A stretch of 64,000 nt of DNA, taken from NCBI GenBank assembly GCA_032690845.1, contig CM064424.1, positions 33,119,969 to 33,183,968 of the forward strand. Direction: 5' to 3'. Positions within the stretch are counted from its first letter, which is position 1; each line of letters begins with the position of its first letter. The notes beneath the pieces are model-generated. The model did no database searches and had not been told where the DNA came from. It saw nothing but the letters and a program-made list of their open reading frames with translations. The translations under genes and the position numbers were made by a program. Positions 12,495 to 24,442 of the stretch are shown one piece after another. The DNA is from Eleusine coracana subsp. coracana (lineage: Eukaryota > Streptophyta > Magnoliopsida > Poales > Poaceae).

Positions 12495-13700
12495 TCACGG
12501 GTAATGAGTACTCAGAAATTCTTCAGATTCCCAAGTGGACTCATCTTCTAAGTGATTGCTCCATTGAACTTTATAGAATTTGAGGGTTCTTTTATGGGTG
12601 GTGCGCTCTTTCTTATCGAGGATCTTTATCGGTTGTTCAGAGTATGTGCGATCGGGTTGAAGTTGATCATATTCCTCTAACATTTTGTCAGTGGGTGGTT
12701 TGAGACACCGCTTCAACTGGGAGACATGGAATGTGTGGTGAACTCCAGATAGATTAGCGGGTAACTCCAGCTTGTAGGTTACCTTTCCACATCATTCCAA
12801 AATTTGAAATGGCCCAATATAACGGGGTGCTAACTTTCCCTTGACTCCAAACCGTTGTATACCCTTCATAAGCGACACTCGGAGATAGACGTAGTCACCT
12901 TTATTGAAATATAAGGGCCTACGTCGTCTGTTGGCATACTTCTTTTGACGACATTTAGCAGCTTTAAGATTTGCCTGAATGGTACGAACTTTTTCTTCTG
13001 CATCCTTGACAAGGTCAGGACCAAAGGTTGCTATTTCTCCAGATTTAGACCAGTTTAACGGTGTTCTACAACTGCGTCTATAGAGTGCTTCAAATGGTGA
13101 CATTTTCACACTCTCCTGGTAATTGTTGTTATACGAGAATTCAGCATAGGGGAGATACTCATCCCAGTTACCACCATGTGTTAAAACACATGCCCTAAGC
13201 ATATCTTCCAAAATTTGGTTGACACGATCTGTCCATCCATCGGTGGCGGGATGGTAAGCGGAACTATGAATTAGGCCTGTACCCAAAGATGCATGCAGCT
13301 GTTCCCAAAAATGAGTGACAAACTACAAACCATGATCTGAGATGATGGTCTTGGGTACTCCATGACAACACATAATTCTTGCAATGTATAGCTCCGCATA
13401 TTGCTGTATGCTGTATCTATTGTTGACTGGCAAGAAGTGAGCAGATTTGGTGAGTCGGTCCATAATGACCCAAATAGAATCATGCTTACGCGAAGTGAGA
13501 GGTAGGCCAACAATAAAGTCCATGCTGATGTCCTCCCATTTCCAAGCGGGAATACTCAATGGTTGAAGCAATCCGGCTTGTTTCAAATGGTCAGCCTTAA
13601 CTCTCTGACGAGTATCACATTCTGCAACATATCGAGCCACTTCTCACTTCATTATTGTCCACCAAAAATTCTTCTTCAGATCTTGGTACATTTTATTACT
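12495..13700 (-). pseudogene. Tekay integrase with chromodomain
   Basis: This is the integrase, read from about 13,700 down to 12,495. The zinc-binding end overlaps 13,644-13,700. The catalytic core is in 13,323-13,640 ('DISMDFIVGLP', 'ISDHG') and continues at 12,792-13,286 ('GWTDRVNQ' in the place of the catalytic glutamate region). The SH3-like C-terminus ('KGDYVYLRVS', 'YIGPFQI') ends near 12,792. A chromodomain at 12,495-12,716 contains 'FYKVQWSNHLEDESTWE'. In the family the chromodomain steers insertion toward particular chromatin marks. At least three frame changes separate the pieces (near 13,300, 12,790 and 12,716). Confidence 0.8.
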
Positions 13701-14400
13701 ACACGGATGGATGGAGTACTTGGAGTGATGTGCTTCATCCATGATTTTTCGTCTAAGTGCAAAATCTTTTGGTACTACCAAACGGTTATTGAACCATACG
13801 GTACCGTCAGAGTCTTGGGTGAAGCATTTTTCTTTACCCTTCTTAATGTTTTGACGGATATGATTTATACCAATGTCATTTTTCTGTGCAACAATGATTT
13901 CTTCACGAATAGTAGAATGTACACTAAGGTTGTTAATCATTATAGCAGGCAAAACATGAAGGCTGGGTTCTGAAGCAGTGACGTGGTTGCCGTTGTTCTG
14001 ATATTCCAGTTCTAAGTGATGGCAGTGTACCTTCCTACTCAACGCATCAGCGACTACATTGGCCTTGCCCGGATGAGAATGAATCTCCGGGTTATAAACC
14101 TTGATTAGTTCTAGCCACCGGTGTTGCCTCATGTTCAGATCGGTTCGAGTGAAAATATATTTCAAGCTCTTATGATCCGTATAGATGTGTACTAAGCTTC
14201 CGAGCAAATAATGCCTCCATATTTTTAGTGCAAGTACAACTACAGCTAGTTCCAAATCATGAGTTGGATAGTGCTCTTCATGCTTTCATAGTTGTCGAGA
14301 TGCATAAGCAATGACACAACCTTCCTGCATGAGCACACATCCAAGTCTTATCCCAGATGCATCACAATACACGTCGAACGGCTTGGTGATGTCTGGTTGA
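13701..14400 (-). pseudogene. Tekay RNase H
   Basis: This RNase H domain is open from 14,255 down to 13,644, beginning 'ELAVVVLALKIWRHY' and including 'VHIYTDHKSLKYIF' with a catalytic aspartate. The linker to the integrase zinc domain follows ('DALSRKVHC'). Upstream, at 14,256-14,400, it is broken by stops where the first catalytic aspartate should lie. Confidence 0.75.
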
Positions 14401-15498
14401 GCCAGTACTAGGGCAGTGGTCAATAATTTCTTCACAACCATTGTTCCAGTCGAACTTTTTCTCCTTTTTCAGCAGCCCCGTGATGGGTTTGGTCAGCCGA
14501 GAAAATTTTGGAATGAATCTACGATAATATCCGGCTAGCCCAAGGAAACTGCATACTTGATGAACCGTCTTTGGTGACTTCCAATCTAACACATCTTGAA
14601 CCTTGCTAGGATCCACCGAGATACCTTGTGAAGACTATGTGACCAAGAAATGGCACACGGTCCAACCAAAATTCACACTTGCTGAATTTTGCATACGGCT
14701 TGTGATCTCGGAGGCGTTGAAGAACAATGCGAACATGTTCAGCATGCTCTTCCTTTGACTTAGAATAGACGAGGATGTCATCAATGAATACTACCACAAA
14801 TTTGTCCAACTCAGGCATGAATACCGAATTCATGAGGTACATGAAATGAGCAGGGGCATTGTCAATCCGAATGACATTACTAGATACTCAAACAATCCAT
14901 ATCTAGTAGAGAATGAGGTCTTCGGGATGTCTTCGGTTCTGATCTTGATTTGATGATAGCCCGAACGGAGGTCAACCTTTGAAAAGACCTTAGCACCAAC
15001 CAATTGGTCGAAGAGGATATCTATACGGGGTAATGGGTATTTATTCTTGATGGTAACTTCGTTAAGAGGCCGATAGTCAATGACAAGGCGCAAGGACTTG
15101 TCCTTCTTGTTCACAAAAATAGCATGGCAGCCCCAAGGTGAAGTGCTTGGGCGAATGAATCCCTTTTCCAATAACTCATTCAATTGCTTTTTTAACTCAG
15201 CCAGCTGCTCATTCGGGGCCATTTTATACGGGCGACGGGATATCGGAGAAGTTCCTGGCTGTAGCTCTATCTTAAATTCCATGTCACGGTCAGGCGATAG
15301 ACTAGAGATGTCCACGCGAAACACGTCCGGATACTCACGAACGACGGGAATACTCTCGAGTGGTTGCCCTTCCAAGTGATGGACAGCCAAGGCTTTTGAT
15401 GAATTGGCATTTAGAGAAAGTGTGTCCTTCCCATGCAAGGGAGAGTTGATGTGAACGATGCAACGCTCAATGTCTAGCATGGCTCTATGGGTTTCCAT
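14401..15498 (-). pseudogene. Tekay reverse transcriptase
   Basis: This is the reverse transcriptase, read in three pieces: 14,830-15,498 (pre-RT through 'KVDLRSGYHQI' to 'FEYLVMSFGLT'), 14,606-14,842 ('VVFIDDILVYSKS', the YXDD-type active site) and 14,401-14,616 (connection, 'FLGLAGYYRRFIPKF'). Frameshifts near 14,840 and 14,610 separate them. The catalytic aspartate pair is intact, but the reading frame is not. Confidence 0.8.
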
Positions 15499-15528
15499 CT
15501 AGATCATACCTATGATCAGGTCAATCTC

Positions 15529-15816
15529 TTAATCCTTGAGCATGATGAAATTAGTGGGGTAGATCTTTCGATTAATTTCTAGTGGAGCCTTACACACTAC
15601 CTTGTTAGCAAAAATTTGTCCAGCTGGAGAGCGGACGGTGTAGCATCTATTTATGACGGTGGTGTGGAGTTTATGTTTTTGCACACAAGCTTTGCTAATG
15701 AAGTTATGTGTAGCATCAGAATCAAAAAGTGCAAGGACAGGCTGGTAATAGAGCGAGAGCATACCAGTCAGCACAGGTTCGCCCTGAGGGATATCTTCAG
15801 CATTGGTGTAGTTCAC
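15529..15816 (-). pseudogene. Tekay aspartic protease
   Basis: Retropepsin-like protease that would cut the polyprotein. The active-site motif reads 'ALFDSDATHNFIS', in which the glycine of the canonical Asp-Ser-Gly triad is replaced by aspartate. With that change the copy is unlikely to be catalytic even apart from the frame breaks around it (stop at about 15,817 and before RT at about 15,520). Confidence 0.75.
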
Positions 15817-15819
15817 TTA

Positions 15820-16956
15820 GGCTCCACGTGACGGTGTATTCACATTCCTGTTCGGGTTCTGACGCGGGTTGTTGTTGTTGTTGTTGTTGTTGCGCCTAGG
15901 TGCAGTGTAGTTCTTAGCAAAATGGCTGGTACGACTACAGTTGTAGCCTGTGTAGTTGCTTCCTCGATCCGCAGGCTGTGGGACACGAGCATTCTGGTTT
16001 CCTTGCTGCTGATATGATGCACGGTACTGGTTGTTCTACAGTTGATACGGTGCACGAGGTGGAAAGTTCTGCTGCTGGGGTGGCCTCGAGTAGTTCTGAT
16101 CATATCGCCGCTGATGCTGCTGCTGCGGAGATGCCCGGAAACGTTTTCCGGTAGGTGAAGTGTAAATCAGATGGTGCTTCGCTCGTGAGGCAGCAGAAGC
16201 ACTAGCAGGGGCTTTTCTTTTGCGATCTTCTTCTTCAACTTGGCGCATAGAGCCTTCCTAGACAATAGCAGCATTGACCAAGTCATTGTATGTGCCGGTT
16301 GTTTGCCAAGTCAGACGCTCCTTAAGGGTGGCATTCATACCACACAGAAATGCATATCTCTTTTTAGCCTCAGTATTGACATACTCAGTAGCATACTGAG
16401 CTAGATGATTAAAAGCTTCAGAATATTGGAGGACATTCCTCCTTCCTTGTTTCAGATCAATAAATTCCTGGAATTTCCTCTGCATTAGGCCGGCTAGGAT
16501 GAAATGAGCACGAAATGTAGTCTTGAACTTATTCCATTCAACGCGGCATCCAGCGGGCAGAGAAGCGTCATAGTTTGCCCACCAGGCGCTAGCAGAGCCC
16601 TGGTGTTGTTGGGCGGCGAATAGCACCTTTTGGTGCTCGGTGCATTCCAGTAGACCAAACTTTGTCTCGGTCTGGCGCAGCCAGTGATCGACATCCAGAG
16701 GTTCTCTGGCGCGCTCGAAAGTTGGTGGATGAGTACCTAGAAAATCTGAGTAGGTGCTCTGTCGAGGCTGATTGTTGTTGTTACGGTGGCCTCCCTGTCC
16801 TGCTAGATGGGACGTGATATCCACTAGCCAACGAAGAATCTCGGAGTCATTTTGCTGCCGGTTGAGTGCAGCAACCAATACCTCGGCTAGTGAAGGCTCA
16901 GCATTAGCTCCTTGCTGAGAGCTTTCAGGATCATCCTGATTCCGAGTGCGCACCAT
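15820..16956 (-). pseudogene. Tekay gag
   Basis: This is the capsid/nucleocapsid precursor. I place the start at the methionine of 'MVRTRNQDD' (16,956) rather than the upstream in-frame methionine at 16,980, because gag of this lineage begins in this way. The capsid (retrotransposon gag) domain includes 'PLDVDHWLRQTETKF' and 'WWANYDASLP'. An in-frame TAG lies at 16,258-16,260, then a basic, Gln-rich region. The zinc knuckle near 15,925-15,965 has lost key cysteines (its last is Tyr). A (GTT)n microsatellite at 15,868-15,892 encodes an asparagine run. Confidence 0.8.
15868..15892. repeat. (GTT)n microsatellite
   Basis: About eight GTT units inside the Tekay gag tail; on the coding strand they give poly-Asn. 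Confidence 0.9.
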
Positions 16957-17247
16957 GCTGCAATTTATACGGTTCCACATTAGTTATTCCTCAAAATAAT
17001 CCATAGAAACACATGTGCAAGAATATAAATTTGCAAGAGGCACAGATAAATTTTCACAAGTAACAACCATCTTCATAAATTCAATTTTGACTATATGGTT
17101 GTTAAAGGGCACCGTCACACAACTTCATACACATATGTGCCAACGCCTAGCTACGGCATTGCGGACACGTAATGCAAGTTTCACACTCCTACATCGAACT
17201 AGGAATACTTCTATTACACGACCATGCACCGGGGTGTAGTGATCCAT

Positions 17248-18092
17248 CTACTCCTGGTCTATGTCCTCCGGCTCTTCTGGTTCTTCCAGATCCATCATTT
17301 CCACATCATTAATACCGTCCGGCGCCATCTCTACATCCTCTTGTTCTCCATACTCCATGATGTTCTCGTCCCAATTTCCTTCAATTGGAAGGTGGGCAGC
17401 CTTGAATGTGTCCAAGTCATCTTGAGCCTCAATCATATCATGCTCAAGATCTGCTGCATCTGGCAAGCTTTGGTCATGTTCTTCTATAATTGCATCCATC
17501 TCTTCATTCTTTGCTTGAATTTGTTGGTTCAGTTCTGCAATTCCTCATCCTTAGCTTATTTTTCGACTTCAGAAAGTCGAAGTACAGCATAAAACACATC
17601 TAGACACCGGCACAAGTTTGTGCATAAGGTGAAAGTGGATAAGCCATAATACTCTATTATGGGCAGCATAGGATCATGGTGGCGATGGTTTGGATCAAAG
17701 ATGAAATCCACACGCCTAATCCACTCGAAGTCCGTCACATCATTAATGGGCAGCAAGGCGACGGGTGTTCCAGCAACACCATGCTTGTGGTCTTCACAGA
17801 ACCGAGTAAGTGCCTTGAATGCAGCTACATTCCAGGTGGAAGGCAAATCTGTCCTGATGATGCTAATGGTCCAAGATTCCCATGCGGGAATGACCGAGTA
17901 ATTGGCGGGAACTGCCACATGGATGACACATGAGGGGACTCCATGCTCCTGAAATTCCTTGCCAACATAGGTGGGAGGAATGGAATATTTGAATCTCTGG
18001 AGAACTCTCCAAAATAGATGAACCATCTCTGTGAACTCCAGGACATCGGTGATCTCCCAACCTAGTGGCGGTTGATTGGTGTTTTCAGCCAT
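17248..18092 (-). pseudogene. Tekay extra ORF 1 (unknown function)
   Basis: I do not recognise a catalytic family. It lies between the 5' leader and gag, in the same orientation. The 178-residue open part (17,556-18,092) contains 'PPTYVGKEFQEHGV' and, later, 'ALTRFCEDHKHGVAGTP..LLPI'. Both patches recur in extra ORF 2 just upstream, so the two are diverged tandem paralogues. After the TAA at 17,556-17,558 a frame change leads into a very acidic tail (17,248-17,499, many Glu/Asp, no cysteines). No signal peptide or membrane segment is visible. It could be an accessory protein of the element or a captured, duplicated host sequence. Confidence 0.6.
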
Positions 18093-18457
18093 CTACAAGG
18101 AAAGTACTTCGATTGAGTCAAAGAGTACGATCAAGCTAGAATTCTTATGAAACTCTGGTACAACAACAGTACCAGAAACGGGGTACAACCAATACATAAC
18201 ATAAGTCAACATAGTCTTAAGTACATGAACTTGGGATATGCGACCATTGAGTTACAAAAGCACCTCACACAGTGATCCCCCAAAATACCACAACCTCGCG
18301 TGGTCGACAAAAGCTACCTACCCAACTTGTCCTACCTACATGATCTAGTCCGGTCTCTGGCTGGTGCCTTGTAGTCCACGTCAGACTCCTCGTCCATGTC
18401 CTCGTCCGGATCCTCCTCCTCGGGTGCTGCCGATGGCGCCAGGACCGCCTCTAGCTG

Positions 18458-19261
18458 CTACTGCAGGCCCTGGTTCTCGTGAGCCAGGGTCTCTAGATCC
18501 TCTCCCACGAGCTCCATCTCGTGCTGTGCAATCGTCAACTGATGTTGCAGGTGCTCGTTGTGGTTGGTGCACTGCTGCATAATCACGCCGCGCCTGTCAA
18601 CCTCCTGCGCGAGGGTGTCGCGCTGTCCAGTGACCTTGGTAACACGAGTCTCACTCGCCTCAAGAGCAGCGGTTAGCCGCTGATTCTCCCTCTGTTGTGC
18701 ATCAACCTGTGTCTGTAGATCATTCCTCTGCACCCAGGCCTGCTCAACGTCAGCCAGTAAAATCCTGCTATGGCTGCTTGCCTCCTCATCCAAGTTCAGG
18801 AGGTACTCGAAGTAGTGGGACACACAATGGTACCTCGCGTGATACGCCGGGTAGTCATCGCGGGCGATGCACCTCACGCGCCTCTGCCAGACCCGATTGG
18901 CCTGGTGTCAGATGGGAATCATCTCAAACGGAGTTCCAGCGAGCGCTGCGGTGTGGCGCTCGCAGAAGTGAGTGAGGGCCCTGTGGGCGACTCTCTCCAA
19001 GCCCTCACGGAGGCTCCCATAAGTCGTCGTGCTCTCCATCCCCGCCATGTTGAGGTTGTGTGGGTGAGTGGGCACGCTGATGTGCACCTCAGCTAGGGTC
19101 ACCCCGTGGCGGTGGATCTCGCGGCCCTTGTAGGAGGGTGGCTCATCGTAGCCCAACAAGTGTAGCAGATCCCACAAAAGTGTAGGAAAGCCATGGTGGT
19201 GGAGACCGGTGGTGTAGCGCCACCCGTTGTGCGAGAGCTCCTCAAAACCGTGGTCACCCAT
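18458..19261 (-). pseudogene. Tekay extra ORF 2 with coiled coil (unknown function)
   Basis: This is the paralogue of extra ORF 1, read from 19,261. The N-terminal 117 residues contain 'PPSYKGREIHRHGV' and 'RALTHFCERHTAALAGTP'. A single in-frame TGA at 18,908-18,910 is followed in the same frame by a further ~140 residues. These include a long heptad-type coiled coil (about 18,460-18,760, rich in Gln, Glu and Leu) that suggests self-association. The next copy starts 366 bp beyond its end. Function is unknown; presence between the LTR and gag suggests expression from the LTR promoter. Confidence 0.6.
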
Positions 19262-20659
19262 CTAGAACAAAAATCCAATGGTGAGGACAGTGTTCCATGG
19301 GCAAAATGCACATCATTAACAAGTGTCATGGTGCTGGTAATGATAGCAAAACTACATCACAACAATTTGATTGAGTCAAACTTTCCCTACAGTAAAGATG
19401 CATTTCATATAAAGTGCTTTGAAATACAGAGACCAAGTTTTTTTTAGTTCACATTTTCTAACCTCAAGGGGCAATAATACGGCGATGGGTTTTAAAACGG
19501 ATTCTATCTTGACTGTACTACAGCCAGAAAAGTGGGTATTTTGAACAGAAAACAAGGTCTTAAAAATTGGGGTTGGGATCAGGTTATACCTCACTTTCAT
19601 AGATTTCCAGATTGTATTTATATTCTCAAAAATGCCAAGTAAATCTGGACTTATGAATTTTACAAGTTCAGGTTGGCAGATTCTATTTCAGGATGACAGT
19701 GGCTGAGTGTTTTCTCTCTATTGGACAGAGGGAACACAACAAAATTATGAAACCTATTGGAGATGAAAATACACTTCAAGGGCTTTCCAGATTGGGTTTA
19801 AACTCTTGCAAATTCGAAGTACAACTTTAGTTATGAAATTTTTAAGTTCAGGGTCATGCTGAAAGCAGTGAGTTGACAGATTGTACTTGTTCTCTGTTTC
19901 TGAGATTGTTACTTTTATGATCGAATTTTAATTTAAATTCTAGGTGACAGGGGATGTTGAGACCTTTCCGAAAAGTATTTGTATGCCTTATTTGGTTGAG
20001 TAAATTAATAGTTATGAATTTTTGAAGTTGGCAGCTAAAAACAGGACAGATTCTTGTTACCTTGTAATTTAGAACTTTATACTTATCATGCTTAGAAAAT
20101 TTTTATTCAGTGGTTGGTGAGCAAGGAGAGAACCAAACTTTAGTTTAGTTATATTGGGATGCATGATGCAAAATTTTTCATTTTATAATCCTAGTGTTCT
20201 TCTCAACACAACGCCTATTTTTGTCGATACTTAGCGGCACGGATACTTGGTGATGACCCGCAATCAACACGTAAGTCAATCTAAGTGTTATGCTAACGGT
20301 GTTAGTGTACCTACAGAAAATCCATTCCAGAAACAATACATCAAATTCAAAAGAAACTATGAAAAGAAGCACATTTCTACTAATAACGATCCATGGAAAA
20401 GGATCGCCCCATGATAAGTCACGAGCAAACAGTGTCTCGTATCCGCCTGCGAGCACAGACACCAATATCACCCGTGTTGGTTAAGCATGCACGTACCTTC
20501 GTTTGAAGAAGCCGTAGATACAAGTAATATAAACAATCATAACCCAGGGTAGCTTTGTCACCACCATATTATCTACATGGGCAATACTAACGTATCCTCA
20601 CTCGCAAACATCGTAATTTTTGAAAATACGATTTATTTGTTGTATTATCATGGACCACG
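19262..20659 (-). other. Tekay 5' leader
   Basis: A 1.4-kb untranslated stretch lies between the primer binding site and the first extra ORF. I see no conserved ORF. It has AT-rich segments and partial repeats of phrases such as 'gaatttttaagttcagg' (19,650-20,030). It presumably holds the packaging signal. Confidence 0.5.
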
Positions 20660-20671
20660 GCTTTGATACCA
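20660..20671 (-). other. Tekay primer binding site
   Basis: Minus-strand reading TGGTATCAAAGC, one base from the initiator-Met consensus, two bases inside the 5' LTR edge. Confidence 0.8.
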
Positions 20672-20673
20672 GC

Positions 20674-23600
20674 TGTGACGCCCCTTCCCGGAGGATCGAG
20701 GTCCTGACGGTGCTGATAGCGCAGACACTTGATAATACAACATGGGTCCAAATTTAAGTTGAATATTACATGAATACGATAATTCAGAGTGCAGCGGAAT
20801 AAAACAAGTTCATGAATGTTTTGAAAACAGCGGAAGTGATAATGTTAAGGACTACAAGCTCAACGATACAACATAGTAATGGTTCATGCCCGAAGAACCA
20901 TCACTCTAGCAACACACAACATCACTGCGGCGGCAAGTTGGACTCCCAGTGGGCAGTCCAACCCTCAGGGACCTGCATGTCCCAAGGCAGCACATCTACA
21001 CACAACTCTATTTCTTCATTACCTGAAAAACACAATGGCATAAAGCCTGAGTACTAATAACTCAGAAGACTTACTCGTCGGACACCTAGACATGCACATG
21101 CTCTAATAGGTGGCTTGTTTGAAAGGACTCGCACTAAGCAACCTATTAGTTCTATCAAGTTTTATTTACCAATTTAATGGGTTGAACTGAAATGTAACTT
21201 TAGTGGCAACAATAAGATAATAGAACAATAAATAAAGTAAGTACAACAGAAGAGTAGTAATAATCATAATCAACAATAAACATCATAATCAATTTCCAAG
21301 TATCAAGTGCAACTACGTGATTGGCGCGGTGACCAAGCGATACTCATTAATGCGAGGGATAGCAATTGCAATCGATTTACACCAGCTGGGAAAACCCGAG
21401 ATGCATGACACATACGTACCAATTAAGGTTGTATATGGCAACCTTTCGCAAGAAAAGCACGTACACCTCAGCCCAGGTGTGGTGACGTCGAGTGGGCATG
21501 CCGTTCTGCCAATGGTACTTCATGGTCTGAACCGCCCACTCCAGCAGCGGAGGGTCAATGACCAACGCACCTTAACCGTCCTCAATGCAAGTGACCTTTA
21601 ATGCTATATCGGTTTACTAGTGCCCATAAGCTAGCAAGCATTCGGTACTGTTCAATACTTGATCAAGGGGCCGACCATGGACGGGTCCTAGGTTCGACAA
21701 GACAGGACTACCGCAGTCAACACAAATGTGTTGCTACAACCTACGCATGCATTATCCCTACCCGGTCATAATATAAAATAAACTTCTTTTAATAATTCCT
21801 GTTCTAGTGGTCAAGTTCATTCCTTAGTATTAATAATACCTTCTTAACGAGACTAGCCATTACTAAGCATAGGGTGACAGTACCAATCCTACCAAGTTCT
21901 AAGACAATAGCATAGGTCATTTGGATATCATGCAAGGTGGGTTTCAATCAACTCCTATGACCTAATGCAACAACAAGTATAGACACTAGTATTATTGTAA
22001 ACTAGCAATATTTGTACGAAGGCGAATGCAAACCGGGGCTTGCCTGGATCAACACTAGTGTTAGCAACTTCTACTTCCTACTCTTGAGGGTCAACGTCCC
22101 TCTGAAAATCCTCTTCCTGCTCCTGGTTGTCGTTGCCTATATGATAGAATGGTATTTAATGGCATTAGCGAAATACCGTTGAATGCAATGACATGATGCA
22201 TGCAAGCACATCGTGTTTTAATGTCAATTAAAAATTATTTTATGTTCTCGAACCCATATGCTTCAGAGAAGGTGGGTTGTTAATTAAGATTTTAGGTATA
22301 TATATTCTTTATGCAATTAAATAAGGTAAATAAGTGACATGGGCAATTAATTAATTAGCAAAACAAATTTATGTTTCTAGACATGTGTGATTTACTGTGT
22401 ACAGAGGACTGCATTAGTGATTTGTGTGCCATGTGGCAAGGGCAGATTATTTACAGAATAATTACTTGGATTAATCTAAGCAAAAACCCTAAATAAATTC
22501 CAGAGCATAATATAATTCATATTTTGCCAAACCAAAATATGGGGTGGTAGATGTTCATGTGTTTACTTAGCATGTCAAAAATCAAGATTTAATTCCATTC
22601 CTAGAATTTCTGGTGAATTAATTGGTGTTTGGACAATTAAACGAATCAATAAAATTATATGAATAGAGACATTGATTTGACATTTTACTAAATTAGAGTA
22701 CCTCAGTGTGAATCTAACAAAATTTTTTTGAGCAAAAATGGGTTTGAATTCAATTTACTATGAGTTTTCAAAGTTAAAAGCATTTTCTAGCCTTTTCCTG
22801 GTGTTTCTCGTTTTATGGGCTGCCACGTAGGCGCCAGATCAGTGCCACGCAAGCGACACGTCGGTGCCACATGGGCGACAATGAAGCTGCTAGCAGGCTT
22901 GCCGGAGCAGGGCGGCGCTCGGCCGGGAGCTCGCTGCACGGGGCGAAAGCTCGCCGTTGGGGTAGAGGACAGGCGCACGAAACAAGGCAGAGGGGTTGGT
23001 GGAGTTTACGAGGTCAGAGACTCACCGGGGAAGGGTCGGCAATGAGGAGCGGCGAAAGGCAACCTTCGACGATGTCACGTGTTGGATAGAGGGCACCAAA
23101 TGAAACACCGTCTGTTCCTAAAGCTTCACGGGGATGAGGCGATTACTGGCAGCAAGATGGTTGGCGTCGAGGAGCACCGGAGCATAGAGCTCGCTGTGGA
23201 GGCGACAACGATCGGCTGAGAACAGGGCAACGGCAGGGGAAATTTTAGAACATCAGCTACCTTGTGCAAGAATTCCAAGGAAAAACCGGTTAGGCGCGCT
23301 CGGCAAAGAGTTGCGCACGAAGATAAGGAGAAAAGAGGAGGTGAGGCTCACCAACGGCCGAGAATTTGGGCTACCACCGATGGAGTTTGCCGAAGATTGA
23401 TTTCCTATGCCTGAGCAAATTCCGTCCGATTATCAATGGGAATGAGGCCTTAGCAAGGTGTGGGAGGGAGAAGGGAATGAGTACGCATTGGTTTGAGGTA
23501 TCGGTGAGGTTCGGTGGCGATGGGTGAGCAGGGTAGCAAGGTCACGCTCGGGGCAGCAATGGGAAAGAGTGGGGAGGGAGAAAAGGACCCGAGAGGATGT

Positions 23601-24442
23601 CTTAACGGCTGGGAGGGAATCCGGGGTGGGGTGGCTCGGGGTCGCGCTAGGTCAGCGCATCGAATTGTGTAGAAGAGGCGACAGGAGCGGCAGGGTGCAC
23701 GGGTTGGGCGAGCGAGCAAGCAGCAGCCATGTCGGTGAGCAGAGCGGCCGAAATTGAAGACGGGGTGGTGTCCGTAGCTGGGGAAACGGGGAGAGAGAGA
23801 GAGAGCAGAGGGGACGGGGTGAACGTTGATGCCCTATAGCAACGTGGAGTCCGGGGGGGGGGGGGGGGGAGGAGGTAGGCGCGTTGGCGTGCGGCAGAGA
23901 GGCAGGCGTCGGCAGGGGGCTCTGCGCCAGTGAGGTGGAAGAAGAAGGAGATCTCCCTCTGTGCCACCCCCCCCCCCCCCCCCCCCCCCAAAGTTTCAGA
24001 TCTTCACAACTAGGTCCCTGACTCAGTTTAATAGTTTAAAATAGCTAGAAAATGTCAGAACTGGTAAAAATTGGTGTGCTGGCTATTTAAATAGTGGAGA
24101 ACACTCTGGTGAAGTTTATTTCTGTTTTTCATAAAAATATTTTTAGAAATTAATAATTTCCTTAAATTGATGCTTAAGCATTAATTAATTAATTGTGGCT
24201 TTTGCAATTCAGATAAAATGCTCAATAAATTCATAATGTTCTAATTTACTGTTACCAAGTTGTTTATGAAATTATTTGGCATAAGTTGGATTGAAATTTT
24301 TGGGTTGTTTCAATAAATTGCTTGCAGGGTTTTATTTGCCTAGAATTAATTCAATGGGTGGCCTCTATCATTTCATGCTATGCAATTCATGATTTGTGCT
24401 TAACATGCTTGTTAAACAGAAGTGAGACACCTGGGTGTCACA
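20674..24442 (-). mobile_element. Tekay 5' LTR
   Basis: A 3,769-bp LTR runs from TGTGACGCC at 20,674 to GGGTGTCACA at 24,442 (plus-strand reading). It is collinear with the left LTR except for the solo insert there and for two long homopolymers here (G17 at 23,853-23,869 and C23 at 23,967-23,989). Confidence 0.9.
23853..23989. repeat. Paired poly-G and poly-C tracts
   Basis: Seventeen G residues (23,853-23,869) and 23 C residues (23,967-23,989) are about 100 bp apart. The left LTR has only 7 G and 5 C at the matching places (11,838-11,844 and 11,936-11,940). They could pair as a hairpin stem, or they may be slippage or assembly artefacts. Confidence 0.85.

Larger units (their letters stand above)
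7854..24442 (-). mobile_element. Tekay/Del-lineage chromovirus, full length
   Basis: A Ty3/gypsy element on the minus strand with two very long LTRs (7,854-12,396 and 20,674-24,442). From 5' to 3' it has a primer binding site, a leader, two extra ORFs, gag, protease, RT, RNase H, integrase with chromodomain, and a polypurine tract. Long LTRs, the domain order and a C-terminal chromodomain are typical of Tekay/Del. The left LTR is 4,543 bp, but removing an inserted 762-bp solo LTR and its 5-bp duplication leaves 3,776 bp against 3,769 bp on the right, so they are a true pair. The flanks GTAAG (right) and TATGC or GCTAG (left) do not form a clean target duplication. Coding regions have many breaks, so the copy is non-autonomous. 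Confidence 0.85.
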
